In this document: positions 8,301 through 16,763 of the stretch, piece after piece
Numbering within the stretch: the first letter of the stretch is position 1
Layout: each line of letters opens with the position of its first letter
Assembly: GCF_000003815.2 (NCBI RefSeq)
Contig: NC_049996.1
Coordinates: forward strand, 12,777,131-12,841,130
Direction of reading: 5' to 3'
Length of the DNA: 64,000 nucleotides
Origin: Branchiostoma floridae
Lineage: Eukaryota > Chordata > Leptocardii > Amphioxiformes > Branchiostomatidae
The notes under the pieces: generated by a model
What the model was told of the DNA's origin: nothing
The model's database searches: none
What the model saw: the letters and a program-made list of their open reading frames with translations, nothing else
Translations under genes and position numbers: made by a program

Positions 8301-11139
8301 TGTAGAATCCATGTTCTCACAGGTGAAAGTACCAGAGAAGTACAGGGACTACCAAAGATTTCTTTGGTGGCCAAGAGGCAACTTAGACGAACCGCCTGAA
8401 GAATATAGGATGACAGTACACGTATTTGGCGCGACATCATCGCCCAGTTGTGCTGGTTTCGCGTTGAAGAAGTTGGCTGATGACGGAGAGGGCCAATATG
8501 CTAAAGGAGTATTGGACGCAATCCGAAACAACTTCTACGTAGACGACTTACTTAAAGCTACCTCCACAGTTAAAGAGGGAGGAGACTTAGCAAAGGGCAT
8601 GCGAGAAGCATGTAAAGATGGAGGATTTAGACTGACCAAGTGGGTCAGCAATCAACCTGAGGTTATAGACAGTGTCCCACCGACGGAAAGGGCAAACGAG
8701 GTGAGGATGGATCTAGACCACAGTCACACGGCTGTAACAACAGAACGAGCACTAGGGATGCTGTGGCACGTCCAGTCAGATACACTCGGCTTTCGGGCAG
8801 TCAGGCGTGAGAAGCCAGCAACGAGAAGAGGAATCTTGTCTGTAGTCAGCTCCTTCTACGATCCCCTTGGGCTAGTAGCTCCTGCACTTCTGCCACCAAA
8901 GAAGATACTACAAGATCTGTGCAAGGCAAAGTTGGACTGGGACGAGGAAATCCCAGATAAGGATCTCAAGGTCTGGCGTCAATGGGAAGCTGAACTACCA
9001 TTGTTGAGTAGTAGTTTCATGTTAAGCAGATGTGTCAAACCGGTGGATTTCGGAATCACTACATCAGTACAGCTCCACCACTTCTCTGATGCGAGTGAGC
9101 AGGGGTACGGAACCGCCTCGTACCTGCGTATGACGAATCAACAGGGCAGAGTACACTGTGCGTTGCTAATGGGCAAAGCCCGCGTCGCACCATTGAAGGC
9201 TATCACTATACCGAGATTGGAGCTAAACGCGGCGGTAGTAGCTGTGAGAGTGAACCAGATGATCCAAAGAGAGTTGGACATCAAGATAGACAAGACTTTC
9301 TTCTGGACGGACAGCACCACAGTATTGCGATATATTAATAACGAGCAAACGAGGTACCACACATTCGTGGCCAATCGGCTAACGACAATAAGAAACGCCA
9401 GCGATACGAAGCAGTGGCGTTATGTCGAATCGAAAAGGAACCCTGCTGACGATGCGTCGAGGGGACAAGACATCCAGAAGTTCGTGGAGAACGACAGATG
9501 GGTAAAAGGACCATCCTTCCTATGGTGCCCAGAGAGTGAATGGCCGCAGATGCCAAATGGACTTGAACAGCCGCCGCAGCGAGACCCTGAAGTGAAGGTG
9601 AACGCCATTGAATTGGAACAGGCGGAACCGCAGAGTCCCATGGATGCGCTGATAGCGCACTATTCAAGTTGGCACCGTCTCAAGAAAGCAGTGGCCTGGA
9701 TCTTAAAGGTAAAGGAAGCACTCAAACAAAAGAGTAGTAAGCAGAGGAGCAAAACTACAGTGAACGAGCGACTCTCAACAAGAGACCTCAAGACAGCAGA
9801 AGCAGAAATTGTAACACATGTGCAACGTAAGCACTACAGTGAGGAAATAGCAGCCCTGCAAAGTCAGGGATTCGTGAAGACCACCAGCAGTGTGTACAGA
9901 TTAGACCCCATGGTAGACGAAGAGGGTATACTGCGTGTGAGAGGACGACTGAGCCACTCCTCTCTAGCACAGGAAGCGAAACACCCTGTCATTCTGCCTA
10001 AAGAATCAGAAGTGGCAAAGCTGATATTGAGAAGCATCCACGAAGAACATGGCCACATGGGACGGAACTATGTGATCTCTAAATCAAGAGAACGGTACTG
10101 GATACCGCAAGTGAATGCCTTAGTTCGAAGATTAAATAAGAAGTGTGTAACATGCAGACGACTGCGTGGCAAGACAGGCAAGCAACAAATGGCCGACTTA
10201 CCCTCAAGTCGTCTTACTCCAGATGAACCACCCTTCACAAGAGTAGGAGTGGATTACTTTGGGCCAATCGAGACAAAACGAGGGCGTAGCATAGTAAAAC
10301 GCTACGGCGTTGTGTTCACCTGTATGAGTAGCCGAGCCGTTCACATAGAGAAGGCTGATTCATTGGATACAGACTCCTGTATCAATGCTCTGCGCAGATT
10401 CGTCTCACGAAGAGGTCAGGTAAAAGAGATGTGGTCAGACAATGGGACCAACCTGGTAGGTGCCAAAGCTGAACTGCAAAGAGAGCTAAAGATGTGGAAC
10501 CAGGAAAAGATTAAGGACACCTTATTACAGAAGGAAATAGACTGGAAGTTCAGTCCCCCCACAGGATCGCACTTTGGCGGAGTTTGGGAGAGACAGATAC
10601 GCACGATAAGACAGGTGCTGAATGCAATCGTGAAGAAGCACACACTAGATGACGAAGGGTTACACACTCTGTTGTGTGAAGCAGAGAGCATAGTAAACGG
10701 AAGACCTTTGACAACAACCAGCAACGAGGTGAACGACTTAGAAGCTCTGACACCCAATCATCTCCTAAACATGAAGATGCAGACCACTTTGCCGCCTAAT
10801 CTGACCGACAAGAACGATTTGTATGCGCGGCGTCGATGGAAGCAAGTACAGTACTTAGCAAGTCTATTCTGGCGAAGATGGTCTAAAGAGTACATGGCAT
10901 CACTGCAAGAACGTTCCAAATGGGGAACACGGCAGCGAGACTTGGCAGTAGGAGACATCGTACTTCTGAAGGACGAACAGTCACCAAGAGGAGTGTGGCC
11001 ATTAGGAAGAATCGTACAAGTGATGCCAGGCAGCAGAGGACTTGTGAGACGTGTTAAAGTCAAAACGCAACATAGCGTGTTGGAGAGGCCAATCGACAAA
11101 CTATGTCCTCTCTTGGAAGAAGACCAGAGCACAACCTGA
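5341..11139 (+). CDS. Gag-pol polyprotein of BEL/Pao retrotransposon
   Basis: A single 1,932-residue frame starts at ATG 5341 in good context (AAGATGG). The N-terminal gag part has coiled-coil-rich sequence and a DUF1759-like region (about 333-480, VPFEGDPLNYAQF). Zinc-knuckle-type cysteine clusters follow at about 539-600 (CSFCEKRNHDVTEC, CFGCLKKTHLARDC). An aspartic protease has FLDNGSD with Asp 652. Reverse transcriptase follows, with FYVDDLL (catalytic Asp 1068-1069), then RNase H with FSDAS (Asp 1250) and WTDST (Asp 1324). The integrase has a His-His-Cys-Cys zinc region (about 1567-1605) and catalytic Asp 1638, Asp 1700 and Glu 1750. The C-terminus resembles DUF5641. All key residues are present and no frameshift separates gag from pol, which is usual for this superfamily. 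It is a transposon gene, not a host gene. Confidence 0.95.
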   Translation: MASKEDELTEDNTGVKRQPKKAEWLLDEESRRKKAYRSSMLGRLTSKSNSIRESMTDPNNKRYVQDMLAEWKEIFRAFKEANKEYQLTLSLEQKEEDDRQWLAGKLTEADLFHHEVERWIDAAQPQQAVGTSLILDDTVKPSDSVSQAGSDGRRSNLSHTSTTSRVNSEVRKIELMAKAAALKERLALERRSLEIEQEKRMLELTTEISVEDAKIKFFQELEEQEQEREERRLPALNPDVPSFVPRTRVKQEDPHGTKSLTMGPPQHGYSFPTSDIHVGTQGKGPHHSNRKKDEEEEITPEKFLQGLVQQQAEVTKLMVEHNNQASLPTRAIVPFEGDPLNYAQFMKAFRHAIEEKTTDAEDKLHYLGQYTRGDARELVTSCALMEPEDGLMEAKKLLKERYGTPFKVSRAYAEEARKWSEIKHDDKSALRKFSLFLTKCLNAMKGDEYLQELDHYTNIALLVGKLPYRLKERWRRKSHDIQRQGRVKFKDLVDFVKQEEQISSNDMFDDKSAKEPFKRRDRAKGSSLAVTTGQEELKCSFCEKRNHDVTECRVLANKSYDERLQYIKGQGLCFGCLKKTHLARDCKQRATCGKCQKSHPTVLHREVEAQPKKTAAVGRIARSDWEGVPSIIPVKVRSKTTNVTIQTYAFLDNGSDVVFCTESLKKRLKTSGRKVKLTLNTINGSKEANTEVLEDLEVSDLGRENIIPIATAYTQEKIPASKKNIISTEDLKDYPYLREVELPEIDAEIGLLIGNNVPKAVEPWQVINSQGDGPYAVRTLLGWSVNGPLKGASDDKNVNRISVDQNLETQLESYFNHDFSEAKEDKREMSMEDKRFMEIVEEETKKSGDHYEVPLPFKRPNPAMPNNRPLAVQRLKHLQRKLSKDVNFKKDYADFMENIIEKGYAEKIPPDENVGPQHENENATVWYVPHHGVYHPQKKKIRVVFDCAAEYAGTSLNQQLLQGPDLNNTLVGVLTRFRQEPVGLMADVESMFSQVKVPEKYRDYQRFLWWPRGNLDEPPEEYRMTVHVFGATSSPSCAGFALKKLADDGEGQYAKGVLDAIRNNFYVDDLLKATSTVKEGGDLAKGMREACKDGGFRLTKWVSNQPEVIDSVPPTERANEVRMDLDHSHTAVTTERALGMLWHVQSDTLGFRAVRREKPATRRGILSVVSSFYDPLGLVAPALLPPKKILQDLCKAKLDWDEEIPDKDLKVWRQWEAELPLLSSSFMLSRCVKPVDFGITTSVQLHHFSDASEQGYGTASYLRMTNQQGRVHCALLMGKARVAPLKAITIPRLELNAAVVAVRVNQMIQRELDIKIDKTFFWTDSTTVLRYINNEQTRYHTFVANRLTTIRNASDTKQWRYVESKRNPADDASRGQDIQKFVENDRWVKGPSFLWCPESEWPQMPNGLEQPPQRDPEVKVNAIELEQAEPQSPMDALIAHYSSWHRLKKAVAWILKVKEALKQKSSKQRSKTTVNERLSTRDLKTAEAEIVTHVQRKHYSEEIAALQSQGFVKTTSSVYRLDPMVDEEGILRVRGRLSHSSLAQEAKHPVILPKESEVAKLILRSIHEEHGHMGRNYVISKSRERYWIPQVNALVRRLNKKCVTCRRLRGKTGKQQMADLPSSRLTPDEPPFTRVGVDYFGPIETKRGRSIVKRYGVVFTCMSSRAVHIEKADSLDTDSCINALRRFVSRRGQVKEMWSDNGTNLVGAKAELQRELKMWNQEKIKDTLLQKEIDWKFSPPTGSHFGGVWERQIRTIRQVLNAIVKKHTLDDEGLHTLLCEAESIVNGRPLTTTSNEVNDLEALTPNHLLNMKMQTTLPPNLTDKNDLYARRRWKQVQYLASLFWRRWSKEYMASLQERSKWGTRQRDLAVGDIVLLKDEQSPRGVWPLGRIVQVMPGSRGLVRRVKVKTQHSVLERPIDKLCPLLEEDQSTT

Positions 11140-11368
11140 ATTCCAGGAGGACCATCATTGGACTTGAAGTAGTTTTAGTAGTCTCAAAGATTTGTAATGC
11201 ATGTAACAACAACGTAGTGAACTAGGCAAACCTACATGGACTTCAGTGAAAGCTATTGCATGCTGTTTCTACTAACAATAAGTTTATGAGTATAGTTATT
11301 GTGTATACAGTAGGGAAGTTGGCTTGGTAGTTAAAGTAAAATTGCCTCACGGACAATTTGGGGGCCAG

Positions 11369-12037
11369 TGTAAGCGCCAACATTCCTGTATTTAAACTTG
11401 CCGCCTTAAAATAGGTTAGGTAGTCAATTTGAATAAGTTTCCCGCCAAAAACACATGCCAACCACCCCGGGGGAAGCAAATCACCACTCCCCAGAAGTCA
11501 CCCGGGCAGAAGGAAGTCACCCGCGCAGAAGGAAGACAGAGGGCAGAAAAGGCCTAGAGACCAACTCTAGGAAAATTGGGCCTGGTGGAGATCAACCCCA
11601 GGAAACTTAGGCCTAGAGATTATTTCTCCAGGAAATTTAGGCTTGGAGACATAGTGTACTCCAAGAAGAAGAAGAAGAAGAAGAAGGCATCAGAGGACAG
11701 TCAGCCAGTAGCCGGGAGACCAGACTAAGTTTTACGATTAAGAGCTCACCTTGGAATATACAAGAACTGAGGAGAATCACAGGACACAGGAATTCACTGA
11801 GGACACAACAAGGGACCCACTTAAGAAGATTCAGACAAGGGGATAAAACCAGAACTTTCCAGTTTAGTTGGCGGCCTTTGTACAACTACTAACACTGCTA
11901 GATTAAACCGTCAAAACGTAAGTCTGCGAGTGCGTGTCCTCTCTCTCAAGACTCCTCAGCAAAGACAAGGTGAGTTCAGTCAAAACATTCTCTAGACCCC
12001 GACCCTGGCTGAAGCGCTGAGAGTCAGCGCGCTTACA
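11369..12037 (+). repeat. 3' long terminal repeat of BEL/Pao element
   Basis: This is the same 669-bp sequence as the 5' LTR. It is preceded by a G-rich polypurine tract and followed by the second GCATG duplication at 12038-12042. Equal length and apparent identity with the 5' copy argue for a young insertion. Confidence 0.93.
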
Positions 12038-12285
12038 GCATGGGTAGCCTGGGGACCGTCGAGACATACCGTCGAGAGCTCGTCACTGTCTTTACGGTGC
12101 TGGAAGTGTTGCCTGCCGGCTCAGTTAATTAGCGGACCTAACCCCAACAGATTCCTACCGTGTGTAACATCTTGGAACCCGTGCCATCATCGATCTGGCG
12201 TCCGCTGGCCTAGCCACTTAGCCATTCGACGATATATAGCCTGTAGAGAAACCATTTCTTTTTACCAAGGCCAGTTGTTGCAGTC

Positions 12286-12396
12286 ATGGCTAGCGCACCC
12301 CTACCTAAGCCTATCATGAAAGATCATCTGAAAAACAGTGTTTCGCACTCAAGTCCGGTCGGCGAACATAGCGGTCAAAGGCAGATCCTACGGTAG
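12286..12396 (+). other. Possible COX6C-like N-terminal coding fragment
   Basis: ATG at 12286 opens a 36-codon frame starting MASAPLPKPIMKDHLKNSV. The order 'LPKP-x-M-(K/R)-x-x-L' resembles the N-terminus of cytochrome c oxidase subunit 6C. After about 19 codons the likeness stops, and the frame then runs into a foldback element and ends at TAG. No later exon with the COX6C membrane segment was seen. It may be a first exon, a broken gene copy or chance. Confidence 0.2.
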
Positions 12397-12519
12397 CATA
12401 AGACAGTATCAAAAGCTGACAGAGGAGTGAAGCCGGCCTAGGAGTGTTTGCCAGCTGTACTTCTTAGCCAGCTTTGATACTATCTAATGCCACTAGCTGG
12501 TAAATCTGCCTGGAGATTA
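12380..12519. repeat. Foldback MITE family A, diverged copy
   Basis: The left arm has GGCAGATCCTACGGTAGCAT. The right arm ends TGATACTATC...CTGCCTGGAGATTA, the complement of the family start TAATCTCC-RGCAGAT. The core GAGTGAAGCCGGCCTAGGAG is shared with the copies at 14912 and 29094. Confidence 0.7.
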
Positions 12520-13893
12520 CACTGCGGGTCAAAACAAAGGAACACTTCTGATTGAAACCTCCAGCTCCTTGGTTTTACTAGATAAATCCACTGTGCTTTG
12601 AGCCAGGGCTGGTTTAGTTTGTTCAAATGCAGTTGAACGTGTATCCTTTGCCAATATGAGTTCCTCGATTTGTCGAGTTTAATACAGCAAACTGATTGAC
12701 AAAGAATATTGGCCATTTAAACTCCCAACATACACAGAGAACCACTTGGATGGAAAAGAGTGGAGACACAAATCACTGCGGTGTATCTTCTGATCGCCAG
12801 ATGGCGTTTCAGCAGCCTCACCGTAAATCATCCTTCACCTTTGCTTGCCATCAATAAATCCGTCCTTCAGAAGATGATGAAACAGACATTCCTTACCGGA
12901 TTGACGCGCCGCAGTCTGCAAATGGCCTGTGAATTAGATGTAAACATTGTCCGGTTACGGTCTCCTGGAAGTGATTTATTTTGGGGCGCAAATATGAAAG
13001 GGGGAGGTGTCCCCGGCCCCGTACCTCTCCGCACCATCCGCGGGCCCTGGAACCGGCATACACGTGCCCATCGTTAGATCTGAGCGACTTAAAAACGTCA
13101 TCAAGTTATGAAAGGATCCTTCAACGTTGTGTAATCTACAATCATAGTCTTGTTCCGGCTTGATTATATATATAATATATGCCCAACCTATGATGCAAGC
13201 GGATTGATTAATTGATTCCGTTACTTTTTGGTACCTTACAAATCATGCCTCTCTTCCTTAACTTTACCTTTAATATAGAGACTGCAAATGAACGAATTTG
13301 AGCGGTTGAGAAATTTGAGCGGCTTGGTATATATGCTTCATCGTTCTGTTAACTTAGCATTGTGGTTTAATACCGTTCGAGGGTAGCACTGTATAAGTTA
13401 AAAACTGAACATCCTCAACGCTTGTCGTATTCACAGACTTCGAGAATACTTCTATTCAAGCATACTTGTGTTTCTATTTCACTTTTGATACACTAATATA
13501 CTCTACTATACTTGTAATATCAATAACACCTCACATCTGCTTTAATGTTGAAATGCGCTCTTTTAAAATCGCGCACCTAGCGGACTGATTTGGGTTTTCA
13601 TTCCGAAATATACTATTTGATACGTTTCGCCAAGGAGCTTTTCGTTTAGGTTTTCCGTTAGGCGTTGTGTGTGTTTCATATGATTATTAATTTCTAAAGG
13701 TAACAAAAGCATCTGGTTGGAGATCAACCTGCCCATAACAAAATTGAACCAAGGACGTAACGTCCTTGATTGAACCTGACCGAAAGTCAAACTTTTATGG
13801 CTTTTGTGTACATGGCAAGGCAAAAGTTCAAGTCATGTTGACCAAACAGGCACCTTGAGAAACATGCCATACTATTATTGGTGGCAGCTCAGA

Positions 13894-13984
13894 GACGTCA
13901 CTCGTAACTATTTTCCCCGCCCAAACAGTATGATAGAGGCTCCATCATACTGTTTTGGCGGGAAAAATGGTCATGAGTGACGTC
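13894..13984. repeat. 91-bp foldback (GACGTCACTC arms)
   Basis: Arms beginning GACGTCACTCGTAACTATTT and ending at 13984 with the complementary GACGTC pair over about 40 bp. A small loop near 13937 separates them. The palindrome can form a long hairpin and is probably a miniature foldback element. The CRE-like TGACGTCA-type core at the tips is a by-product of the arms. Confidence 0.75.
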
Positions 13985-14911
13985 AATAGGTGTCAAGAAG
14001 AATGTAGAGAAGCGATCTGGATAGCATCAGACTAAACGGCAGGGTTCTCAGAGGAATTTCTTGCCAAAGGTGGGGTTAGAGAAGGTGACAGACGACAAAG
14101 CAAACATTGGCAACGTTCTGAATGATGAAACGACGCCGGACAAAAAAATGCCCCCCGAGTCTGAGCAAACATCAGTTTCCTGACTATCCAACATGATTGG
14201 TTATCAGTATAAACCAATGGCAGCAGGACCATTTAGCAGTTCTAGAGTTGACACATGTCGTTCAAATCTTTGCATTTTTATGTTTTTATTTTGCATTTCG
14301 ACGTTTTAACGGATGTAGGTGGGGATATTGAATATTTCCTTGTACAATATCAATCAAAATGCACTTTAATAGGCCGTAGGGAACGCATGTCCGTCATTTT
14401 GGTCGACAGGTACTTGCGGGATGTTATAGATTGTACAACTTACAAGGAGCTTTATCTAAAAAAACAAGACCATATTTTCGAATAATTGTGGTAGAAATAC
14501 TTGACGTTGACTGTATTGCATTTGAGAAGATGGCATTGTGTTACGCTATTCGTTCGGTGACATTTTTATTACGATTTTTTCCATCGCAAAAAATGCCCAT
14601 ACAGTTACTTTTGTCCTTGCTTTGATGGAAATTACTAGTATCTCTATCAAAACGGCCCCACTATCTATCGCTTGCATTGAGGTGTATCTGTTAGCTTAAC
14701 TTTGAATGACAAAGAATATATGTTTTACTTAAAATCAAGACTCGGTTGTAGGCAAAACTATAGAAGTGGACTATCACTTCGCAAACTTCTAGAAGTGCTG
14801 GATTTCAGTTTTACTGCATCGCTAATTTGCAATTTTCAACATGGACTAAAACGGTTCTCTATTATGCCGGGAGAGGTACCCATCGAGAACCTTAGTGCAA
14901 GTTGAAAATGG

Positions 14912-15082
14912 TTATCTCCAGGCAAATTTACCAATGTGGCATAAAATAGTATCATAAGGAGTATAGCTTGCCAAAGGGAGACATCAGCCACTGATAGACA
15001 AACACACTCCTAGGCCGGCTTCACTCCTCTGGCAGCTTTTGCCTTAGTTATCTTATGCTACCGTAGGATCTGCTTGGAGACT
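14912..15082. repeat. Foldback MITE family A, copy
   Basis: It starts TTATCTCCAGGCAAATTTAC and ends with ATCTGCTTGGAGACTAG, the family terminus in reverse. The right arm (GCCGGCTTCACTCCTCTGGC, CTTATGCTACC) is well kept and the left arm is decayed. Confidence 0.7.
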
Positions 15083-15313
15083 AGAAAATGGCGAAGCAGC
15101 GCTCCCGCTAAAAATAAAGCGGTAGCTATATCGCTACTACTACTAGAAGTCACCAGTGCTAGTAGCTTCTTACTGTATTCCAACCACTTGTATCCCTTCG
15201 CGGAGGTCCGTCCAAAGCTAAATGCGGATCCAAATAAAGTTAAAGTCAAAGTCAAGTCCAAAATAAGTTATAATCGCATCCGCTTGATTAAGACGCCCTT
15301 ACTTACTTGGTAA

Positions 15314-15730
15314 GGCCACAGCAAGTAAATGTTATGGATGACATCAGCGCGCTCATTAATTTACGCCTCATTTCAGAAGAAAAAAATGTTCTTCTTCTTC
15401 GGGGATGGTCAGATAGACTAAAATAGGCAAACACTTGTAGAAGTGCCACTAAGGAGGTAGCCATGACTATAGTTGCAGAAGTGAAACTTGTTGGAAGTGC
15501 CACCAATATGATATGAAAGCCATGACTGTGGATACCAGTCTAACACATTAGTACCACTTTTACACTAGTTCACTTGCCTTGATGCCACGTTTTGTCACTT
15601 TAAGTGTTACGACGTTTATGGTGTCTATTTTAACAATATAGCCATCTTGTTTTTTTACCCATCTTGTTTTTCTTGCATTATTTTTGCATTCTGCATAGGA
15701 TGTCATCCATAAAATTTATTTGCTGTGGCC
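15314..15730. mobile_element. Non-autonomous PIF/Harbinger-like MITE, copy 1
   Basis: Terminal inverted repeats GGCCACAGCAAGTAAATGTT and the complement of ...AATTTATTTGCTGTGGCC span about 33 bp. TAA stands directly outside both ends (15311-15313, 15731-15733). A 3-bp TWA duplication is the mark of the PIF/Harbinger superfamily. The 417-bp body has no transposase frame. A second, longer copy with its own duplication lies at 45306-45832 in the same orientation. Confidence 0.85.
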
Positions 15731-16404
15731 TAAGGGTCAAAGACAAAAAGGCCTATCACAATACATTACAACGGGAAACAGGTTGTAGTAAGAGGAACTC
15801 TACATCGGCATTCCGATTATTATTTTAAGGAAAGCCCCAAGTTTAGCCCCAACCACGTACTGACTTGTACATGACCTCGGTGCTGGCATTAGAGAGAGTA
15901 TTGAATGACGAGTAACAAGTGTTCTTTCCAGGTAGCAAGGCGAGGGGCATAAATAACAAAGCTTTAACATGATCTATTAGCTGTTCGTCAGCTCAAGATG
16001 TTATTAAAGACGAAAAGTACGAATAAATGTTAACATTAAAAGCTCACTGCGTTTAGTCTCCATGTTGTATAGTTGCATTGCAAACGATCTTTCTTTGCAA
16101 AATCAAATACATATTGCATCATACCAAAAGCTCCTTGATCATACTGTGTATTTTTTTTGCGACAAAATTGCAAAGTCACGGGCATAATAGCAGCTATCTG
16201 TGCAAAAAGGTAATGTATCCTTTTCAATCTTGAATTGAAAGGAAAGGCGTTATATAACAGTTGACGGAGCGGTAGTTCGCAAAAATCTTCTTTCTTGCTC
16301 GGGTATCTTTTCTCCCATCTTTTGTCAATCAGTGCCAGTTTGCCATTACGAAGAAAACCCCATGAATTTTGTTTGTAAAACATCGATTATCCTATCAAAA
16401 GCTC

Positions 16405-16412
16405 TATAAAGG
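16405..16412 (+). promoter_or_regulatory. Candidate TATA box upstream of Lrp2
   Basis: The motif TATAAAGG lies 286 bp before the Lrp2 start codon on the coding strand, after a CpG-poor region. It would place a transcript start near 16435 with an unspliced leader of about 255 nt. That leader would carry an upstream ATG (16438). This is only a motif match in the expected place. Confidence 0.3.
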
Positions 16413-16690
16413 CGCTTGGTGCGAAGAACTAGCATCAATGATCAAGGTGAATGACATTCTTCGGGGTTGTCTTTAGTATGCAGATTCGGGGCCTTGAGGT
16501 GTAACCTGATCCGTGTTGTGTAATGTGACACACTGAGGTGCCACGGACCGCGGATCCCCGTGCCAGGCTCGCCACGCTGGTAACGGTACAGCAACTCTCC
16601 TCACCGATTTCTCCTCCAAAAATCTGTTTCCAGACCTCGATTGACCAGTTTTCCATGCAGTGAGGAGGGTTGGAGAATCCGAACCACAGC

Positions 16691-16763
16691 ATGTGGAGGA
16701 ATTCGTTCCTGGTTTGCGTTGTAACGCTTCTAGCAGCGTTTGGGAGCTTGGTAAAGTCGCAAG
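16691..16763 (+). CDS. LRP2: Lrp2 exon 1: signal peptide
   Basis: ATG 16691 opens [20 protein letters not shown] followed by VKSQ, a typical signal peptide. Donor GTGAGT follows AAG, and the exon ends in phase 1. It joins exon 2 as [11 protein letters not shown], matching the start of vertebrate LRP2, where the first LA repeat directly follows the signal peptide. The link over 14.4 kb rests on phase and content, not on transcript data. Confidence 0.8.

Larger units (their letters stand above)
3996..12037 (+). mobile_element. Full-length BEL/Pao LTR retrotransposon
   Basis: Two 669-bp direct repeats (3996-4664 and 11369-12037) begin TGTAAGCG and end CTTACA. They flank one long gag-pol frame. 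The 5-bp sequence GCATG lies immediately outside both ends (3991-3995 and 12038-12042), as expected of the 4-6-bp duplications of this superfamily. A purine-rich tract (TTTGGGGGCCAG) sits just before the 3' LTR. Reading the two LTRs side by side I saw no difference, and the frame has no stop, so the insertion looks recent. There is no envelope gene. Confidence 0.95.
12043..16404. other. Intergenic region between the collagen/EGF gene and Lrp2
   Basis: Apart from the separately listed foldback elements, the MITE and one short coding-like fragment, I see no gene here. Base composition is AT-rich from about 13100. This region lies between two divergently oriented genes and may hold upstream control sequence of Lrp2, but no site can be named. 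Confidence 0.4.

Noticed and set aside
5256-11132. Several antisense frames across the BEL gag-pol
   Set aside because: They mirror the long coding frame and carry no domains of their own.
12760-13077. 105-codon plus-strand frame
   Set aside because: There is no similarity to known domains, the composition is repeat-like, and an overlapping frame is equally good.
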